From positions 124,001 to 188,000 of the forward strand of contig JAXGQR010000002.1 in assembly GCA_040766325.1 (NCBI GenBank): a stretch of 64,000 bases of DNA. Direction: 5' to 3'. Shown one piece after another: positions 8,379 to 18,549 of this stretch (positions are counted from its first letter, which is position 1; each line of letters opens with the position of its first letter). The notes under the pieces were generated by a model. That model was not told the DNA's origin. It saw nothing but the letters and a program-made list of their open reading frames with translations, and did no database searches. The DNA comes from Dehalobacterium sp040766325 (GTDB lineage: Bacteria > Bacillota > Dehalobacteriia > Dehalobacteriales > Dehalobacteriaceae). Made by a program: the position numbers and the translations under genes.

Positions 8379-9671
8379 TTATTTTACATCCAAATCCGGG
8401 AAAATTAAATGAGCTCTCGCTTCCGATACCATATAAATTGATCCTGTGATCACAAGCATTTCATCTCTAGCGGTTAAGTCTAGTGCCTTATCCACAGCTT
8501 GACCGATATTCTCTACCACCTCTACTTGGTCCACAAAAGCCTTGACGAATTCAACTAACTGCTCCCAAGATCCTGCTCGCGGATTATTCGGCTTGGTAAC
8601 TACAACCTTTTCTGCCAGAGGAGCAATTTCTGCAACCACTTTTTCTCTTTCCTTATCAGCCAGCATTCCTAAAAGAAGCACCTTCTTCTTATCCGGCCAA
8701 TATTCTTTTAACGCTTGAACCAAGGTCTTGATCCCATGATGATTATGGGCCGCATCAATTAGCACCAATGGATTCTGCCGTACTGTTTCCAAACGGCAGG
8801 GCCAACTTGCCTGCTTCAATCCTTCTCTGATCATTGATTCTTCGATTCCTAATTTTACTGCCGCTGCTACTGCCAGGGCGGCATTTTTTAACTGATGATC
8901 TCCCCGAAGGGTAATTTTTAAATCATTGTATGATTTTCCTTGAACGCTACAGTGAAAACTTTGACCTTCTTCAGTTCGGGAGAGTGCTTCTACCCAAAAA
9001 TCTCGACCATATTCCCAAAAGGGTGCTTGCTCCTTCTCGGCTTTTTCCCTTAAAACCTTGAGCACAGTCGGGTTATCTGCAGCTGTAATCACATCCCGCC
9101 GGTATTTAATGATACCGGCTTTCACAGAAGAAATTTCTTCTAAGGTATTACCTAAATAATCCATATGATCCATGGCCACGTTGGTGATGATGGAAATTCG
9201 GGGCATAATCACATTTGTAGAATCTATCGTACCGCCTAAACCCACCTCCATAATCGCCAATTCCACTTCTTTTTGGGCAAAATAGAGTAATGCTAAAGCA
9301 GTACTTACTTCAAATTCTGTGGGATGCTCCAAACCCTCCTGAACCATCTGATCTAAATGAACTCGTAATTCAGTAAGCAGTCGGGCAATATCATTTTCCC
9401 CAATTTCTACTCCATTGATTCTGATTCTCTCCGTATAAGAATGGATGTGGGGAGAGGTAAATAACCCCACACGCATTCCCGACTGCTGTAAAATAGAAGC
9501 CAACATGGCAGAGGTAGATCCTTTTCCATTGGTGCCTCCCACATGAATAAAACTTACCTTTTTTTCCGGATTACCTAAACGGGCGAGCAAATTCTGAATA
9601 CGACCTAACCCTAAATTAATCCCAAAAGTCGTCATATTCTTTAGGTACTCCATTGCTTCCAAATATTCCAT
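8379..9671 (-). CDS. folC: Folylpolyglutamate synthase / dihydrofolate synthase FolC
   Basis: Mur-ligase family enzyme (430 aa) that adds glutamate to dihydropteroate and/or reduced folates using ATP. P-loop HVGGTNGKGSTSAMLASIL is near residue 45, the metal-site region MEVGLGGTIDSTN is near residue 142, and the C-terminal ligase domain includes LIDAAHNHHGIK. Starts at ATG with AAGGAGT upstream, 22 nt after valS; the valS-folC order is the usual Firmicutes arrangement. Confidence 0.95.
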   Translation of the reverse strand: MEYLEAMEYLKNMTTFGINLGLGRIQNLLARLGNPEKKVSFIHVGGTNGKGSTSAMLASILQQSGMRVGLFTSPHIHSYTERIRINGVEIGENDIARLLTELRVHLDQMVQEGLEHPTEFEVSTALALLYFAQKEVELAIMEVGLGGTIDSTNVIMPRISIITNVAMDHMDYLGNTLEEISSVKAGIIKYRRDVITAADNPTVLKVLREKAEKEQAPFWEYGRDFWVEALSRTEEGQSFHCSVQGKSYNDLKITLRGDHQLKNAALAVAAAVKLGIEESMIREGLKQASWPCRLETVRQNPLVLIDAAHNHHGIKTLVQALKEYWPDKKKVLLLGMLADKEREKVVAEIAPLAEKVVVTKPNNPRAGSWEQLVEFVKAFVDQVEVVENIGQAVDKALDLTARDEMLVITGSIYMVSEARAHLIFPDLDVK

Positions 9672-9692
9672 AAATTACTCCTTTTTTTCTGC

Positions 9693-12334
9693 TTAACCCC
9701 GCAGCTGCGCCAATCGTTCTAGCAGTGCTTCTTTTTTTGATTGATACTGATCTAACTTCGTCTTTTCCTTGGCCACCACTTCCGCCGGAGCCTTGGACAA
9801 AAAGCCCTGGTTGTTTAGCTTGCCTGTCAAACGAGCCAGCTCTTTGTCCATATTGCCGATTTCCTTCTCCAACCGAGAGATTTCTTTATCGAAATCTATT
9901 AAATCTTTAAGAGGAAGGAAAATTTGTACATCTTGGACCACGGAGGCGGCAGCTTGTTCCGGTTTTTTTGTATCCAGACCAAAAAATTCAATTTTTTCAC
10001 CTTGGCAGAGGCCTTGGATATAATCTTGGCCTGTTTTTAAAATCTCCTCACTCTTCTTGCCTGCCAATAAAATAATCGTAATTTTCTTACCTAAAGGAAC
10101 ATTCATTTCTGCCCGGATATTTCGGATAGAGCGGATTACGTCCATAATCAAATCCATCTGTTCCCTTTCCTCAGGAAATGTAGCCATTTGATTTGCCTGG
10201 GGCCAATTTGATCTCATCACAGAACCCGATCTCTCGGGGAGATGATGATAAATCTCTTCCGTTATATAGGGCATAAAGGGGTGAAGTAGTTGCATAATAC
10301 CACCTAAAACCTGAGTTAAAACATACTGAGCCGTGTGCTTTTCCACCCCGGTTTCTTTATAAAGTCTCAATTTAGCCAATTCAATATACCAATCACAGAA
10401 TTCATTCCAGATAAACTCATATAAAGAACGGGCTGCTTCCCCTAATTCATATTTTTCTAAATTACGCGTTACCTCTAAAATAGTAATACGATATCGTTCT
10501 AAAATCCATTTATCAGCCAAATTTAGATTTATCTCGGAGGCTGCAGATTGATAATCCGTCAAATTCATCATCACGAAACGAGAAGCATTCCAAATCTTAT
10601 TGGCAAAGTTGCGCGCTGCTTCCAGTCTCTCTTCCTGAAAACGCAAATCATTCCCCGGTGTATTCCCGGTAATCAGCATAAATCTCAAGGTATCCGCACC
10701 ATACTTGTCAATGATCTCCAAAGGATCAATCCCGTTGCCCAAAGATTTACTCATCTTTCGACCTAAGGAATCAAGGACCAGACCATGAATAAAGACTTCC
10801 TTAAAGGGTTCCTCCTCCATAAATTCCAAGCCCATAAAAATCATGCGTGCTACCCAGAAAAAGATAATATCTCTTCCCGTAACCAAAACGCTTGTAGGAT
10901 AAAAATAAGATAATTCTTTTGTTTTTTCCGGCCATCCTAAGGTTGAAAAAGGCCACAAGGCGGAACTAAACCAAGTATCCAATACATCCGGATCTTGTTC
11001 TAAATTGCCGCTGCCGCACTTGGGGCAAGAAGCAGGAACATCTTTCCGGCAAATTACTTCACCGCAATCTTGACAATACCAAACAGGTATGCGATGTCCC
11101 CACCACAGCTGACGGGAAATACACCAATCTCTAATATTCTCCAACCAGCCTAGATATATTTTGGTAAATCTTCCTGGAACAAAACGAATCTCGCCATCTA
11201 AAACGGCCTTAATCGCAGGCTCCGCCAGAGGCTTCATTTTAACAAACCATTGAGGAGAAATCAGTGGTTCAATGATCGTATCGCAGCGATAACATTCGCC
11301 CACATTATGGGGATGCTCCTCAATTTTTATGAGTAAACCTGCCTCCTCCAAGTCGGCCACAACATTCTGCCGACATTGATAGCGATCCTGTCCTTGATAT
11401 TTGCCCGCATCAGCACTCATCTTCGCATCTTTATCAATAACCGTCACTTGAGGCAAATGATGACGCAAACCCATATCAAAGTCATTTGGATCATGAGCCG
11501 GAGTGATTTTAACAGCCCCAGTACCGAAGGATGGATCCACATACTCATCGGCAATAATAGGAATCTCCCGATTAACAAGAGGTAAAATGACAGTCAGACC
11601 CACAAAATCTCGATATCTTTCGTCCTCAGGGTTCACCGCTACAGCCGTATCCCCTAACAAAGTTTCCGGGCGAGTCGTCGCGATGGGAATATATGATGTA
11701 CTATCCTTAATGGGATAATTAATATAATAAAGTTTACCTTCTTTTTCCCGATGCTCCACTTCAATATCAGATATTGTAGTCTGGCACTTGGGACACCAGT
11801 TAATAATATAACTACCCCGGTAAATTAAGCCTTTTTCAAATAGTTTAACGAAGACCTCCTGAACTGCCCGGGAACAACCTTCATCCATCGTAAACCTCTC
11901 CCGTTCCCAATCACAGGAAGATCCTAATAAACGCAATTGCTTCGTAATCGATCATGGTAACGTTCTTTCCATTCCCAAACCTTCTCGAGAAACTTTTCTC
12001 GCCCCAAATCATATTTACTCACGCCATCTTTTGCCAGGTTCTCCTCTACTTTAGCCTGAGTAGCAATTCCAGCATGATCGGTGCCAGGAAGCCAGAGGGT
12101 ACTATAGCCTTGCATCCGTCGCCAACGGGTAATAATATCCTGGAGGGTATTATCCAAAGCATGTCCCATATGCAATTGACCGGTCACATTAGGTGGGGGC
12201 ATCACAATAGAAAAAGGTTCCTTGTCGGGATCTACCTCATCGTGAAAAAAATGGTTTTCTTCCCAAAACCGGTACCATTTATCTTCCACCAGCTTAGGGT
12301 CATAGGTTGTCGAAATATTTTTCATTTCCGGCAC
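9693..12334 (-). CDS. valS: Valyl-tRNA synthetase, interrupted by a 1-nt deletion
   Basis: Class I aminoacyl-tRNA synthetase charging tRNA-Val, about 880 aa when rejoined. HIGH-type motif PPNVTGQLHMGHALDNT lies in the N-terminal piece (11924-12334) and KMSKSLGNG in the larger piece (9693-11936), which also has the zinc-like cysteine clusters, anticodon-binding domain and C-terminal coiled coil. The two frames join at about 11948-11958: restoring one base in CGATTACG gives the expected family sequence leading into QLRLLGSSCDW. Because valS is essential and no second copy is visible, a sequence error is the simplest reading; I treat it as a real gene. A Val-specific T-box precedes it. Confidence 0.88.
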
Positions 12335-12353
12335 GTTTTCTCCTCCTTAAATT

Positions 12354-12609
12354 AAAAAACCCTCTCATCCATAAGGACGAAAGGGTTCCTTTCGTGGTAC
12401 CACCTTAATTTATCAACCGAATTGTAACGGTTTACTTCTCTTGTGCGATAACGGGCTCACCCGGACAGATCTAATATCCCTTCAATCTATCGATTCAGGG
12501 ACGACCTTCCCGAAATCCTTTATAAAAGTCTTACAGCCAAGGACTCTTTTCTCTGACAATAAAGGTAATCCGGTACTCCTTCCCTTCTTAACCGATTTCC
12601 ATATTTACT
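12354..12609 (-). promoter_or_regulatory. T-box riboswitch leader of valS (specifier GUC, Val)
   Basis: Transcribed on the minus strand. The T-box sequence AAGGTGGTACCACGAA is at 12391-12406, followed by a 13-bp terminator stem (12360-12389) ending in six T residues (12354-12359). In Stem I the 3' strand of the specifier loop reads GGGAAG-GTC-GTCCCTGA, placing specifier GTC at 12503-12505, matching the valyl-tRNA synthetase it controls. Uncharged tRNA-Val should stabilise the antiterminator and allow valS-folC transcription. Confidence 0.93.
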
Positions 12610-12616
12610 TGACATT

Positions 12617-12645
12617 ATACTACCGAATTAAAAAACAACTGTCAA
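12617..12645 (-). promoter_or_regulatory. Sigma-A type promoter for the valS leader
   Basis: On the minus strand TTGACA (12640-12645) is separated by 17 nt from TAGTAT (12617-12622); transcription would start near 12610, exactly where the T-box leader begins. The -35 box overlaps the last codons of meaB. Confidence 0.75.
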
Positions 12646-13616
12646 TCTTTTTGCAAATTTTCTCCTGGCGTCACTTTAAAATGGGCATCCATGAGATTTC
12701 TAGCAACAGTATAGGGATCTAGCTCCCGACGAAATATTTTTTCAACTAGGATATCTATTTCCCCCAAATCCTCCATGAAACGCAAAATTTGTTTTTTTAA
12801 ATTATGCTCCACAATCTCTCGCAATTCTTCTTTTAAACGTTTTTTCTGCAACTGTTCCAGAATGCCTGATGTCTCAATATAAGTGCGGTGCTCCAAAACC
12901 TTAGTCCATACTTCCTTAACACCTGCACCGGTAAGGGATATGGTCTGAAGCACAGGGGGTCTCCAGGGGCTTTCTTCCTTCATATCCAGCATCGCCTCTA
13001 CTTCCGCCTGGACTCGGTCTGCATCACGCAAATCAGCTTTATTGATGACAAAAATATCTGCTATTTCCATAATCCCCGCCTTAATGGTCTGAATGGCGTC
13101 CCCCGCACCGGGAGTTAATACTACTATGGTGGAATGGGCAAGATGCATAATATCTAATTCTGATTGTCCCACCCCTACCGTTTCAATAATGATAATATCT
13201 TTTTTCATCGCATCCAAAACTTTAACCGCTTCATTGGTAGCATGAGATAGTCCCCCCAGACTGCCTCTGGTTCCCATACTACGAATAAAAATTTCCGGAT
13301 CCACCGAATGGCTTTGCATCCGAATGCGATCTCCTAAAATGGCACCACCGGAAAAGGGGCTGGTAGGGTCAATGGCAATAATGGCCACAGATAGTCCCGC
13401 ACTACGAATTTCCTTAACCAGCTTATCGGTAAAAGAGCTTTTTCCTGCGCCGGGCGACCCGGTAATACCAATAATATAGGCATGCCCGGTATGAGGGTAT
13501 ATCTCACACATAAGACTGTTTTTCTGCGGATCATTATTTTCAATCATGGTGATGATGCGGGCAGCGGCCCTTTGATCACCCTTGAGCAGTCTTTCTACCA
13601 ACTTGTCCTTATCCAT
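12642..13616 (-). CDS. meaB: MeaB/ArgK-family P-loop GTPase (methylmalonyl-CoA mutase chaperone)
   Basis: G3E-family GTPase that protects and reloads B12-dependent acyl-CoA mutases. The 324-aa protein shows Walker A ITGSPGAGKSSFTDKLV (about residue 51), a switch region DPTSPFSGGAILGDRIRM, the Walker B-like ETVGVGQSE, and the guanine motif NKAD. No mutase gene is visible in the window, so the partner must be elsewhere. The 140 nt between it and ysxC hold no evident signal. Confidence 0.92.
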   Translation of the reverse strand: MDKDKLVERLLKGDQRAAARIITMIENNDPQKNSLMCEIYPHTGHAYIIGITGSPGAGKSSFTDKLVKEIRSAGLSVAIIAIDPTSPFSGGAILGDRIRMQSHSVDPEIFIRSMGTRGSLGGLSHATNEAVKVLDAMKKDIIIIETVGVGQSELDIMHLAHSTIVVLTPGAGDAIQTIKAGIMEIADIFVINKADLRDADRVQAEVEAMLDMKEESPWRPPVLQTISLTGAGVKEVWTKVLEHRTYIETSGILEQLQKKRLKEELREIVEHNLKKQILRFMEDLGEIDILVEKIFRRELDPYTVARNLMDAHFKVTPGENLQKD

Positions 13617-13756
13617 CTAACCACCTCTGTTTTCTTTCTCCTCTATTCCTTTTATTTATAAAATAACTAACATTAATACCCAAATTTTAAATCTTATCTT
13701 CTCAAACCGCTCACAATAATTTTTATTAAAAAGATGCCGTAGATTGGGTTGCCTTT

Positions 13757-14338
13757 CTATAGCAATTGTTCAATGCGTTGGAGCAGTTTTTCTTTTCCTT
13801 CTCCTGTTTGGGCGGAAAAAACTACAATTTCCTCATCCTTGACGCCTAACTTCTCTTTGATCAACTTGATATTTTTAGCCCGTTGATTTCTGCTGATTTT
13901 ATCAGCTTTCGTAGCCACTACAAGGCGTGGGAATTTTTTGTAATCCAACCATTCCATCATTTGCACATCTTGCTCCGAGGGAGGATGTCTAATATCAACC
14001 AACTGCCAGATTTCTTTTAAAACGGTTCTCTGCTCAAAATAAGCATTAATCATCTTGCCCCACTGCTCTCTGGTATCATGGGAAACGCGTGCAAATCCAT
14101 AACCTGGTAAATCGACAAAATACCAGGCATCATTAATTCTATAAAAATTAATAGTTTGTGTTTTCCCCGGTTGGGAGCTGGTTCGTGCCAGACCTCGCCT
14201 GTTAATTAAAGTATTAATCAGAGAAGATTTCCCTACATTAGACCTCCCCGCCAAGGCAATTTCAGGTAATTGAGCCACCGGATATTGATCCGGTTTCACT
14301 GCGCTTAATACGTATTCAGATTTTGTGATTTTAAGCAT
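13757..14338 (-). CDS. ysxC: Ribosome biogenesis GTPase YsxC/EngB
   Basis: TrmE-Era-family GTPase needed for assembly of the 50S subunit. The 193-aa protein has G1 GRSNVGKSSLINTL (about residue 31), G3 DLPGYGFA, and G4 TKADK. It overlaps the end of lon by 8 nt, an arrangement (lon-ysxC) conserved in Bacillus, indicating coupled translation. Confidence 0.96.
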   Translation of the reverse strand: MLKITKSEYVLSAVKPDQYPVAQLPEIALAGRSNVGKSSLINTLINRRGLARTSSQPGKTQTINFYRINDAWYFVDLPGYGFARVSHDTREQWGKMINAYFEQRTVLKEIWQLVDIRHPPSEQDVQMMEWLDYKKFPRLVVATKADKISRNQRAKNIKLIKEKLGVKDEEIVVFSAQTGEGKEKLLQRIEQLL

Positions 14339-16706
14339 CAGGATTTTCTTTCTCTTTCTGACTTGCTTCCGGGGAGGGTTTTCCCTCTAATAACGCAATG
14401 GATAACACTTCTGTCATGGTTTCCACCAATTCAAATTTAAGTTTGCGGCTGACATTAGCGGGGATATCTTCCAAATCCTTTTTGTTCTCTTTGGGTAAGA
14501 TGATAACTTTACAGCCGGCCCGGTGGGCAGCCAAAACCTTTTCTTTTATACCACCTACAGGAAGGACTCGACCGCGCAGGGTGATTTCCCCGGTCATCGC
14601 CACGTCCTGGCGCACTTTGCGTTTGCTTAATTCCGAAGCGATAGCAGTCGCCATGGTCACACCGGCAGAAGGACCATCCTTTGGAATCGCTCCTTCGGGA
14701 ACATGGACATGAACATCCGTATTTTCATAAAAATCATCCGCAATCCCCAGTTCTTTAGCAATAGAACGAATATAGGTAAATCCCGCTTGTGCCGACTCCT
14801 TCATCACATCTCCCAATTGTCCTGTAAGAGCAAGGCGGCCTTTCCCTGGATGTGATTGCACTTCAACGGTTAAGACATCGCCTCCCACTTCTGTCCAGGC
14901 AAGCCCCGTAACCACCCCAATTTGATCTTCCTTTTCTGCCAAGCCAAAACGGTATTTAGGACTGCCTAAATATTGACTGATATTTTGGGCAGTAATCTTC
15001 GCCACTTCAGTTTTTTTAGCTACAATATCTCGAGCGACCTTGCGGCACAGGGTAGCAACGGTCCGTTCTAAATTGCGCACACCGGCTTCCCGGGTATATT
15101 CTCGAATAATCGAACGAATAGCATTTTCTGAAACAGATATTTGGTCTTCATTTAAACCATGCTCTCCAATTTGCTTTGGTAAAAGATACTTTGTTGCAAT
15201 ATTTAGTTTTTCTTCCTCGGTGTAGCCTGAAATCCGGATAATCTCCATCCGATCCAATAAAGGACGGGGAATATTATATTCTACGTTGGCTGTTGTAATA
15301 AACATCACCTTAGACAGATCAAAGGGAGCTTCAATATAGTGATCACTAAAGGTTGAGTTTTGTTCCGGATCCAATACCTCTAAAAGAGCCGAAGTAGGAT
15401 CACCTCGAAAGTCGAAAGCCATTTTATCAATTTCATCCAGCAGAAAAACAGGATTTTTGGAACCGGCAATTTTTATATTCTGGATGATCCGTCCCGGCAT
15501 CGATCCCACATAAGTACGGCGGTGTCCGCGAATTTCTGCCTCGTCTCGCACTCCTCCTAAAGACATCCGAGTAAACTTGCGTTCTAACGCCCGGGCAATA
15601 GATTTGGCCAAGGATGTTTTTCCTGTACCGGGAGGACCTACAAAACAAAGAATCGGCCCTTTCATTTTTTTTGCTAATTGGCGAATGGAGAGATATTCAA
15701 TAATTCTTTCTTTGACCTTTGTCAATCCATAATGATCTTCATTAAGAATCTCTTCTGCTAATTTAATATCCAAACGATCCTTTGTCTCTTTATTCCAGGG
15801 AAGATCTAAAAGCCAGTCCAAATAATTGCGCACCACCATTGCTTCAGCAACCATGGGTGGCATTCTCTCCAGCCGATCTAATTCCCGTAAAGCTCTTTCA
15901 TTTATTTCCTTAGGGAATCGGGCCTTTTTGATGCGCTCTCTTAATTCATCTACCTCTGCAACCCGGTCTTCTTTTTCTCCTAATTCCTGCTGAATCGCTT
16001 TAAGCTGTTCACGCAGATAGTATTCCTTTTGGGTCTTTTCCATCTGCTTACGTACCCTAAGGTTAATCTTCCGCTCCAGTTCTAAAATTTCCATTTCTTT
16101 GGCCAAGATTGTACACAAATCTTCCAAACGTTTTTTAATGGAAATCGCCTCTAAAATTCTTTGGCGGTCGGAAAGCTTAAGATTTAGATGGGAAGCAACT
16201 ACATCGGCTAACCGGCCCGGTTCTTCAATGGTAATAACAGAAATCACTGTTTCCGGCGTCACCTTTTTGCTCATTTTTACAAATTGTTCAAACTGATTAA
16301 CTAAATTGCGCATTAAGGCTTCCGCTTCCGGATCACCCTTAGGCAATTGATCCTCTTCTTTTTTTATTGCTACCTTAAGATAAGGATCGTGAGCGAGGTA
16401 TTTCTCTACCTTGCCCCGGTAAAGGCCTTCAACTAAAACACGAACCGTTCCTCCTGGTAATTTAAGCAGCTGTTTTACTTCAGCCACCGTTCCAATCTCA
16501 TAAATGTCGTTTTCTTCAGGTTCATCTGTATGGGCTTCTTTTTGCATCGCCAGAAAGATTTCTCTTTTATCCAGCATTGCCTCATCAATAGCATTAATAG
16601 ATTTTTCCCGTCCCACATCCAAATGAACAATCATATATGGAAAAACCAGTACTCCCCGTAAGGGAAGCATCGGCATTTCACTAATCATTCCAGTCTCATT
16701 AACCAA
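14331..16706 (-). CDS. lon: ATP-dependent protease LonA
   Basis: Cytosolic AAA+ serine protease. Domains in order: N-terminal substrate-binding domain beginning with MLPLRGVLVFPYMIVHLDVG, a coiled-coil linker, the AAA+ module with FVGPPGTGKTSLAKSIARAL, and the C-terminal protease with catalytic serine in KDGPSAGVTMATAIASEL and lysine in GGIKEKVLAAHRAG. I prefer a TTG start at 16706, 6 nt after GGGGGTG, giving about 791 aa; the open frame continues nine codons upstream to 16733 without a good ribosome site. Confidence 0.94.
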   Translation of the reverse strand: MVNETGMISEMPMLPLRGVLVFPYMIVHLDVGREKSINAIDEAMLDKREIFLAMQKEAHTDEPEENDIYEIGTVAEVKQLLKLPGGTVRVLVEGLYRGKVEKYLAHDPYLKVAIKKEEDQLPKGDPEAEALMRNLVNQFEQFVKMSKKVTPETVISVITIEEPGRLADVVASHLNLKLSDRQRILEAISIKKRLEDLCTILAKEMEILELERKINLRVRKQMEKTQKEYYLREQLKAIQQELGEKEDRVAEVDELRERIKKARFPKEINERALRELDRLERMPPMVAEAMVVRNYLDWLLDLPWNKETKDRLDIKLAEEILNEDHYGLTKVKERIIEYLSIRQLAKKMKGPILCFVGPPGTGKTSLAKSIARALERKFTRMSLGGVRDEAEIRGHRRTYVGSMPGRIIQNIKIAGSKNPVFLLDEIDKMAFDFRGDPTSALLEVLDPEQNSTFSDHYIEAPFDLSKVMFITTANVEYNIPRPLLDRMEIIRISGYTEEEKLNIATKYLLPKQIGEHGLNEDQISVSENAIRSIIREYTREAGVRNLERTVATLCRKVARDIVAKKTEVAKITAQNISQYLGSPKYRFGLAEKEDQIGVVTGLAWTEVGGDVLTVEVQSHPGKGRLALTGQLGDVMKESAQAGFTYIRSIAKELGIADDFYENTDVHVHVPEGAIPKDGPSAGVTMATAIASELSKRKVRQDVAMTGEITLRGRVLPVGGIKEKVLAAHRAGCKVIILPKENKKDLEDIPANVSRKLKFELVETMTEVLSIALLEGKPSPEASQKEKENPDA

Positions 16707-16757
16707 AAAGTTCACCCCCGTATGATTAGTCATAAAGAATATTTACCATATTCTACT

Positions 16758-18455
16758 CTATAAACTGATTTCCTGCAAATATTGTTTATAGCTTCCGGAA
16801 TTTAGACCATCTTTCCCGGAGGCGGAAATCCGTTTTTTCTCTACAACGTTTTTTGTTAACGCGAAAGCTAAAACCTCAGCAATATTTTCTACTCCAATGA
16901 CTTGAAAGTCCTTATTATTTTGAAAGGATTGTTGCCAGTTTTCTTTCGGTATCAGAACCTTTTTGGCTCCAGCCTGACGAGCGGCTTCCACCTTTGCAAC
17001 AACGCCCCCAACGGGCTTTACCAATCCCCGGATGGAAACCTCTCCCGTCATAGCCACTTCATTATCCACCGGTATTCCTGTTATGGCAGAGTAAATAGCT
17101 GTTGCGATAGCAATACCTGCGGATGGCCCATCGATGGGTATCCCTCCGGGAAAATTAATATGAATGTTAAAATTTTTTGCTTCTAGTTGCAAATTATTTC
17201 TTAAAACTGTGAGAACATTTTCCACTGATCCTTTGACCAGACTTTTACGGCGCATCTTTTTACTGCCGCTTCCCATTTCTTCTTCATCTACTACCCCGGT
17301 GACAATAATTTGGCCTTGACCTGTCTCAACAGGATGAACGGTTGTTTCAAGTTCTAAAAGCATGCCAATATTAGGTCCGGCTACAGCCAATCCATTGACA
17401 CACCCCACCAAAGGCTTAAAGGGCACCTTGGGTTCCTGTCGCGGTACATACTGACCATTCTTTATTACCCACTCGATATCTTGGAGTATAACATCTTTTC
17501 TTCCTTCGGTAAGAGCAATACCTGCGGCAATTTGAACAATATTCACAGCCTCCCGCCCATTACTTGCATATTTGGCCACCACACGGACGGCAGATTCATC
17601 AATATGCAATCCAACTTTTTTTACTGCATTTTCCGTAATGATCTTAATCTCATCATTTAATAATGGTCGAAAAAAAATTTCCAAACATCTAGAGCGAATC
17701 GCGGGAGGGATTTCCTCTGGCGTGCGCGTAGTAGCTGCTACAAGCCGGAAATCCGCCGGTAACCCATTTTGGAAGATATCATGAATGTGACTTGGAATGT
17801 GGCTATCTTCTGAGCTATAATACGCGCTTTCTAGTATAACCTTACGATCTTCCAGTACCTTTAATAGTTTATTAATCTGAATGGAGTGAAGTTCCCCAAT
17901 TTCATCAATAAAGAGAATTCCCCCATGAGCCTTGGTCACGGCACCTTGTTTAGGCTGAGGAATTCCTGCCATGCCCATAGCTCCTGCTCCTTGGTAAATG
18001 GGGTCATGGACGGAACCGATTAAAGGATCGGCAATTCCCCTCTCATCAAATCGTGCTGTTGCCCCATCCAATTCCACAAACTTGGCATCCGCCGCAAAAG
18101 GTGAATCTGAACATTTTTTGGCTTCATCTAAAACCAGCCGAGCAGCAGCAGTTTTCCCGATCCCCGGGGGGCCGTAAATGATAATATGTTGAGGATTAGG
18201 CCCACACAAAGCAGCTCTTAGAGCCTTTAATCCATCTTCCTGACCGACAATTTCACTAAAATTCGTGGGCCGCGTCTTTTCTGTCAAGGGCATCGTTAAA
18301 GAAATGCTCCGCAATTTTTTTAACTTTTCCATTTCTTTTTTTGATTCTTGTTCTAATGCTACTTTGTTTCCTTGCTGACCTTTTAGCAGATTCCAAAAAT
18401 ATAGACCAATCACAATGATGAAAAAAATCTGCACAAATCCCAAAATTTGATTCAA
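16758..18455 (-). CDS. lonB: LonB-type membrane-anchored protease (sporulation Lon paralogue)
   Basis: Second Lon-family protease, 565 aa, lacking the long LonA N-domain. One N-terminal membrane helix (FVQIFFIIVIGLYFWNLL) precedes an AAA+ domain with GPPGIGKTAAARLVLDEA and a Lon protease domain with the serine in PIDGPSAGIAIATAIYSA and lysine in GGVVAKVEAARQAG. In Bacillus LonB is made in the forespore; similar use here is inference. Starts at TTG with GAGGTG 9 nt upstream. It lies directly upstream of lonA (24-nt gap before the open frame). Confidence 0.92.
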   Translation of the reverse strand: MNQILGFVQIFFIIVIGLYFWNLLKGQQGNKVALEQESKKEMEKLKKLRSISLTMPLTEKTRPTNFSEIVGQEDGLKALRAALCGPNPQHIIIYGPPGIGKTAAARLVLDEAKKCSDSPFAADAKFVELDGATARFDERGIADPLIGSVHDPIYQGAGAMGMAGIPQPKQGAVTKAHGGILFIDEIGELHSIQINKLLKVLEDRKVILESAYYSSEDSHIPSHIHDIFQNGLPADFRLVAATTRTPEEIPPAIRSRCLEIFFRPLLNDEIKIITENAVKKVGLHIDESAVRVVAKYASNGREAVNIVQIAAGIALTEGRKDVILQDIEWVIKNGQYVPRQEPKVPFKPLVGCVNGLAVAGPNIGMLLELETTVHPVETGQGQIIVTGVVDEEEMGSGSKKMRRKSLVKGSVENVLTVLRNNLQLEAKNFNIHINFPGGIPIDGPSAGIAIATAIYSAITGIPVDNEVAMTGEVSIRGLVKPVGGVVAKVEAARQAGAKKVLIPKENWQQSFQNNKDFQVIGVENIAEVLAFALTKNVVEKKRISASGKDGLNSGSYKQYLQEISL

Positions 18456-18504
18456 AGTTTAACACCTCTTTTCCATGTCTTAGCTTATTATTGACACAGA
18501 AAAG

Positions 18505-18534
18505 AAAAAGTACCCATGATCATGGGTACTTTTT
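18505..18534 (-). terminator. Terminator between clpX and lonB
   Basis: A 30-nt almost perfect palindrome, AAAAAGTACCCAT GATC ATGGGTACTTTTT, 16 nt past the clpX stop. It separates tig-clpP-clpX from lonB-lonA. Confidence 0.9.
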
Positions 18535-18549
18535 GCATATAATTTGTTA

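Noticed and set aside
9725..12355. Plus-strand ORFs opposite valS and other minus-strand genes
   Set aside because: They are complementary-strand shadows with no ribosome site or family features.
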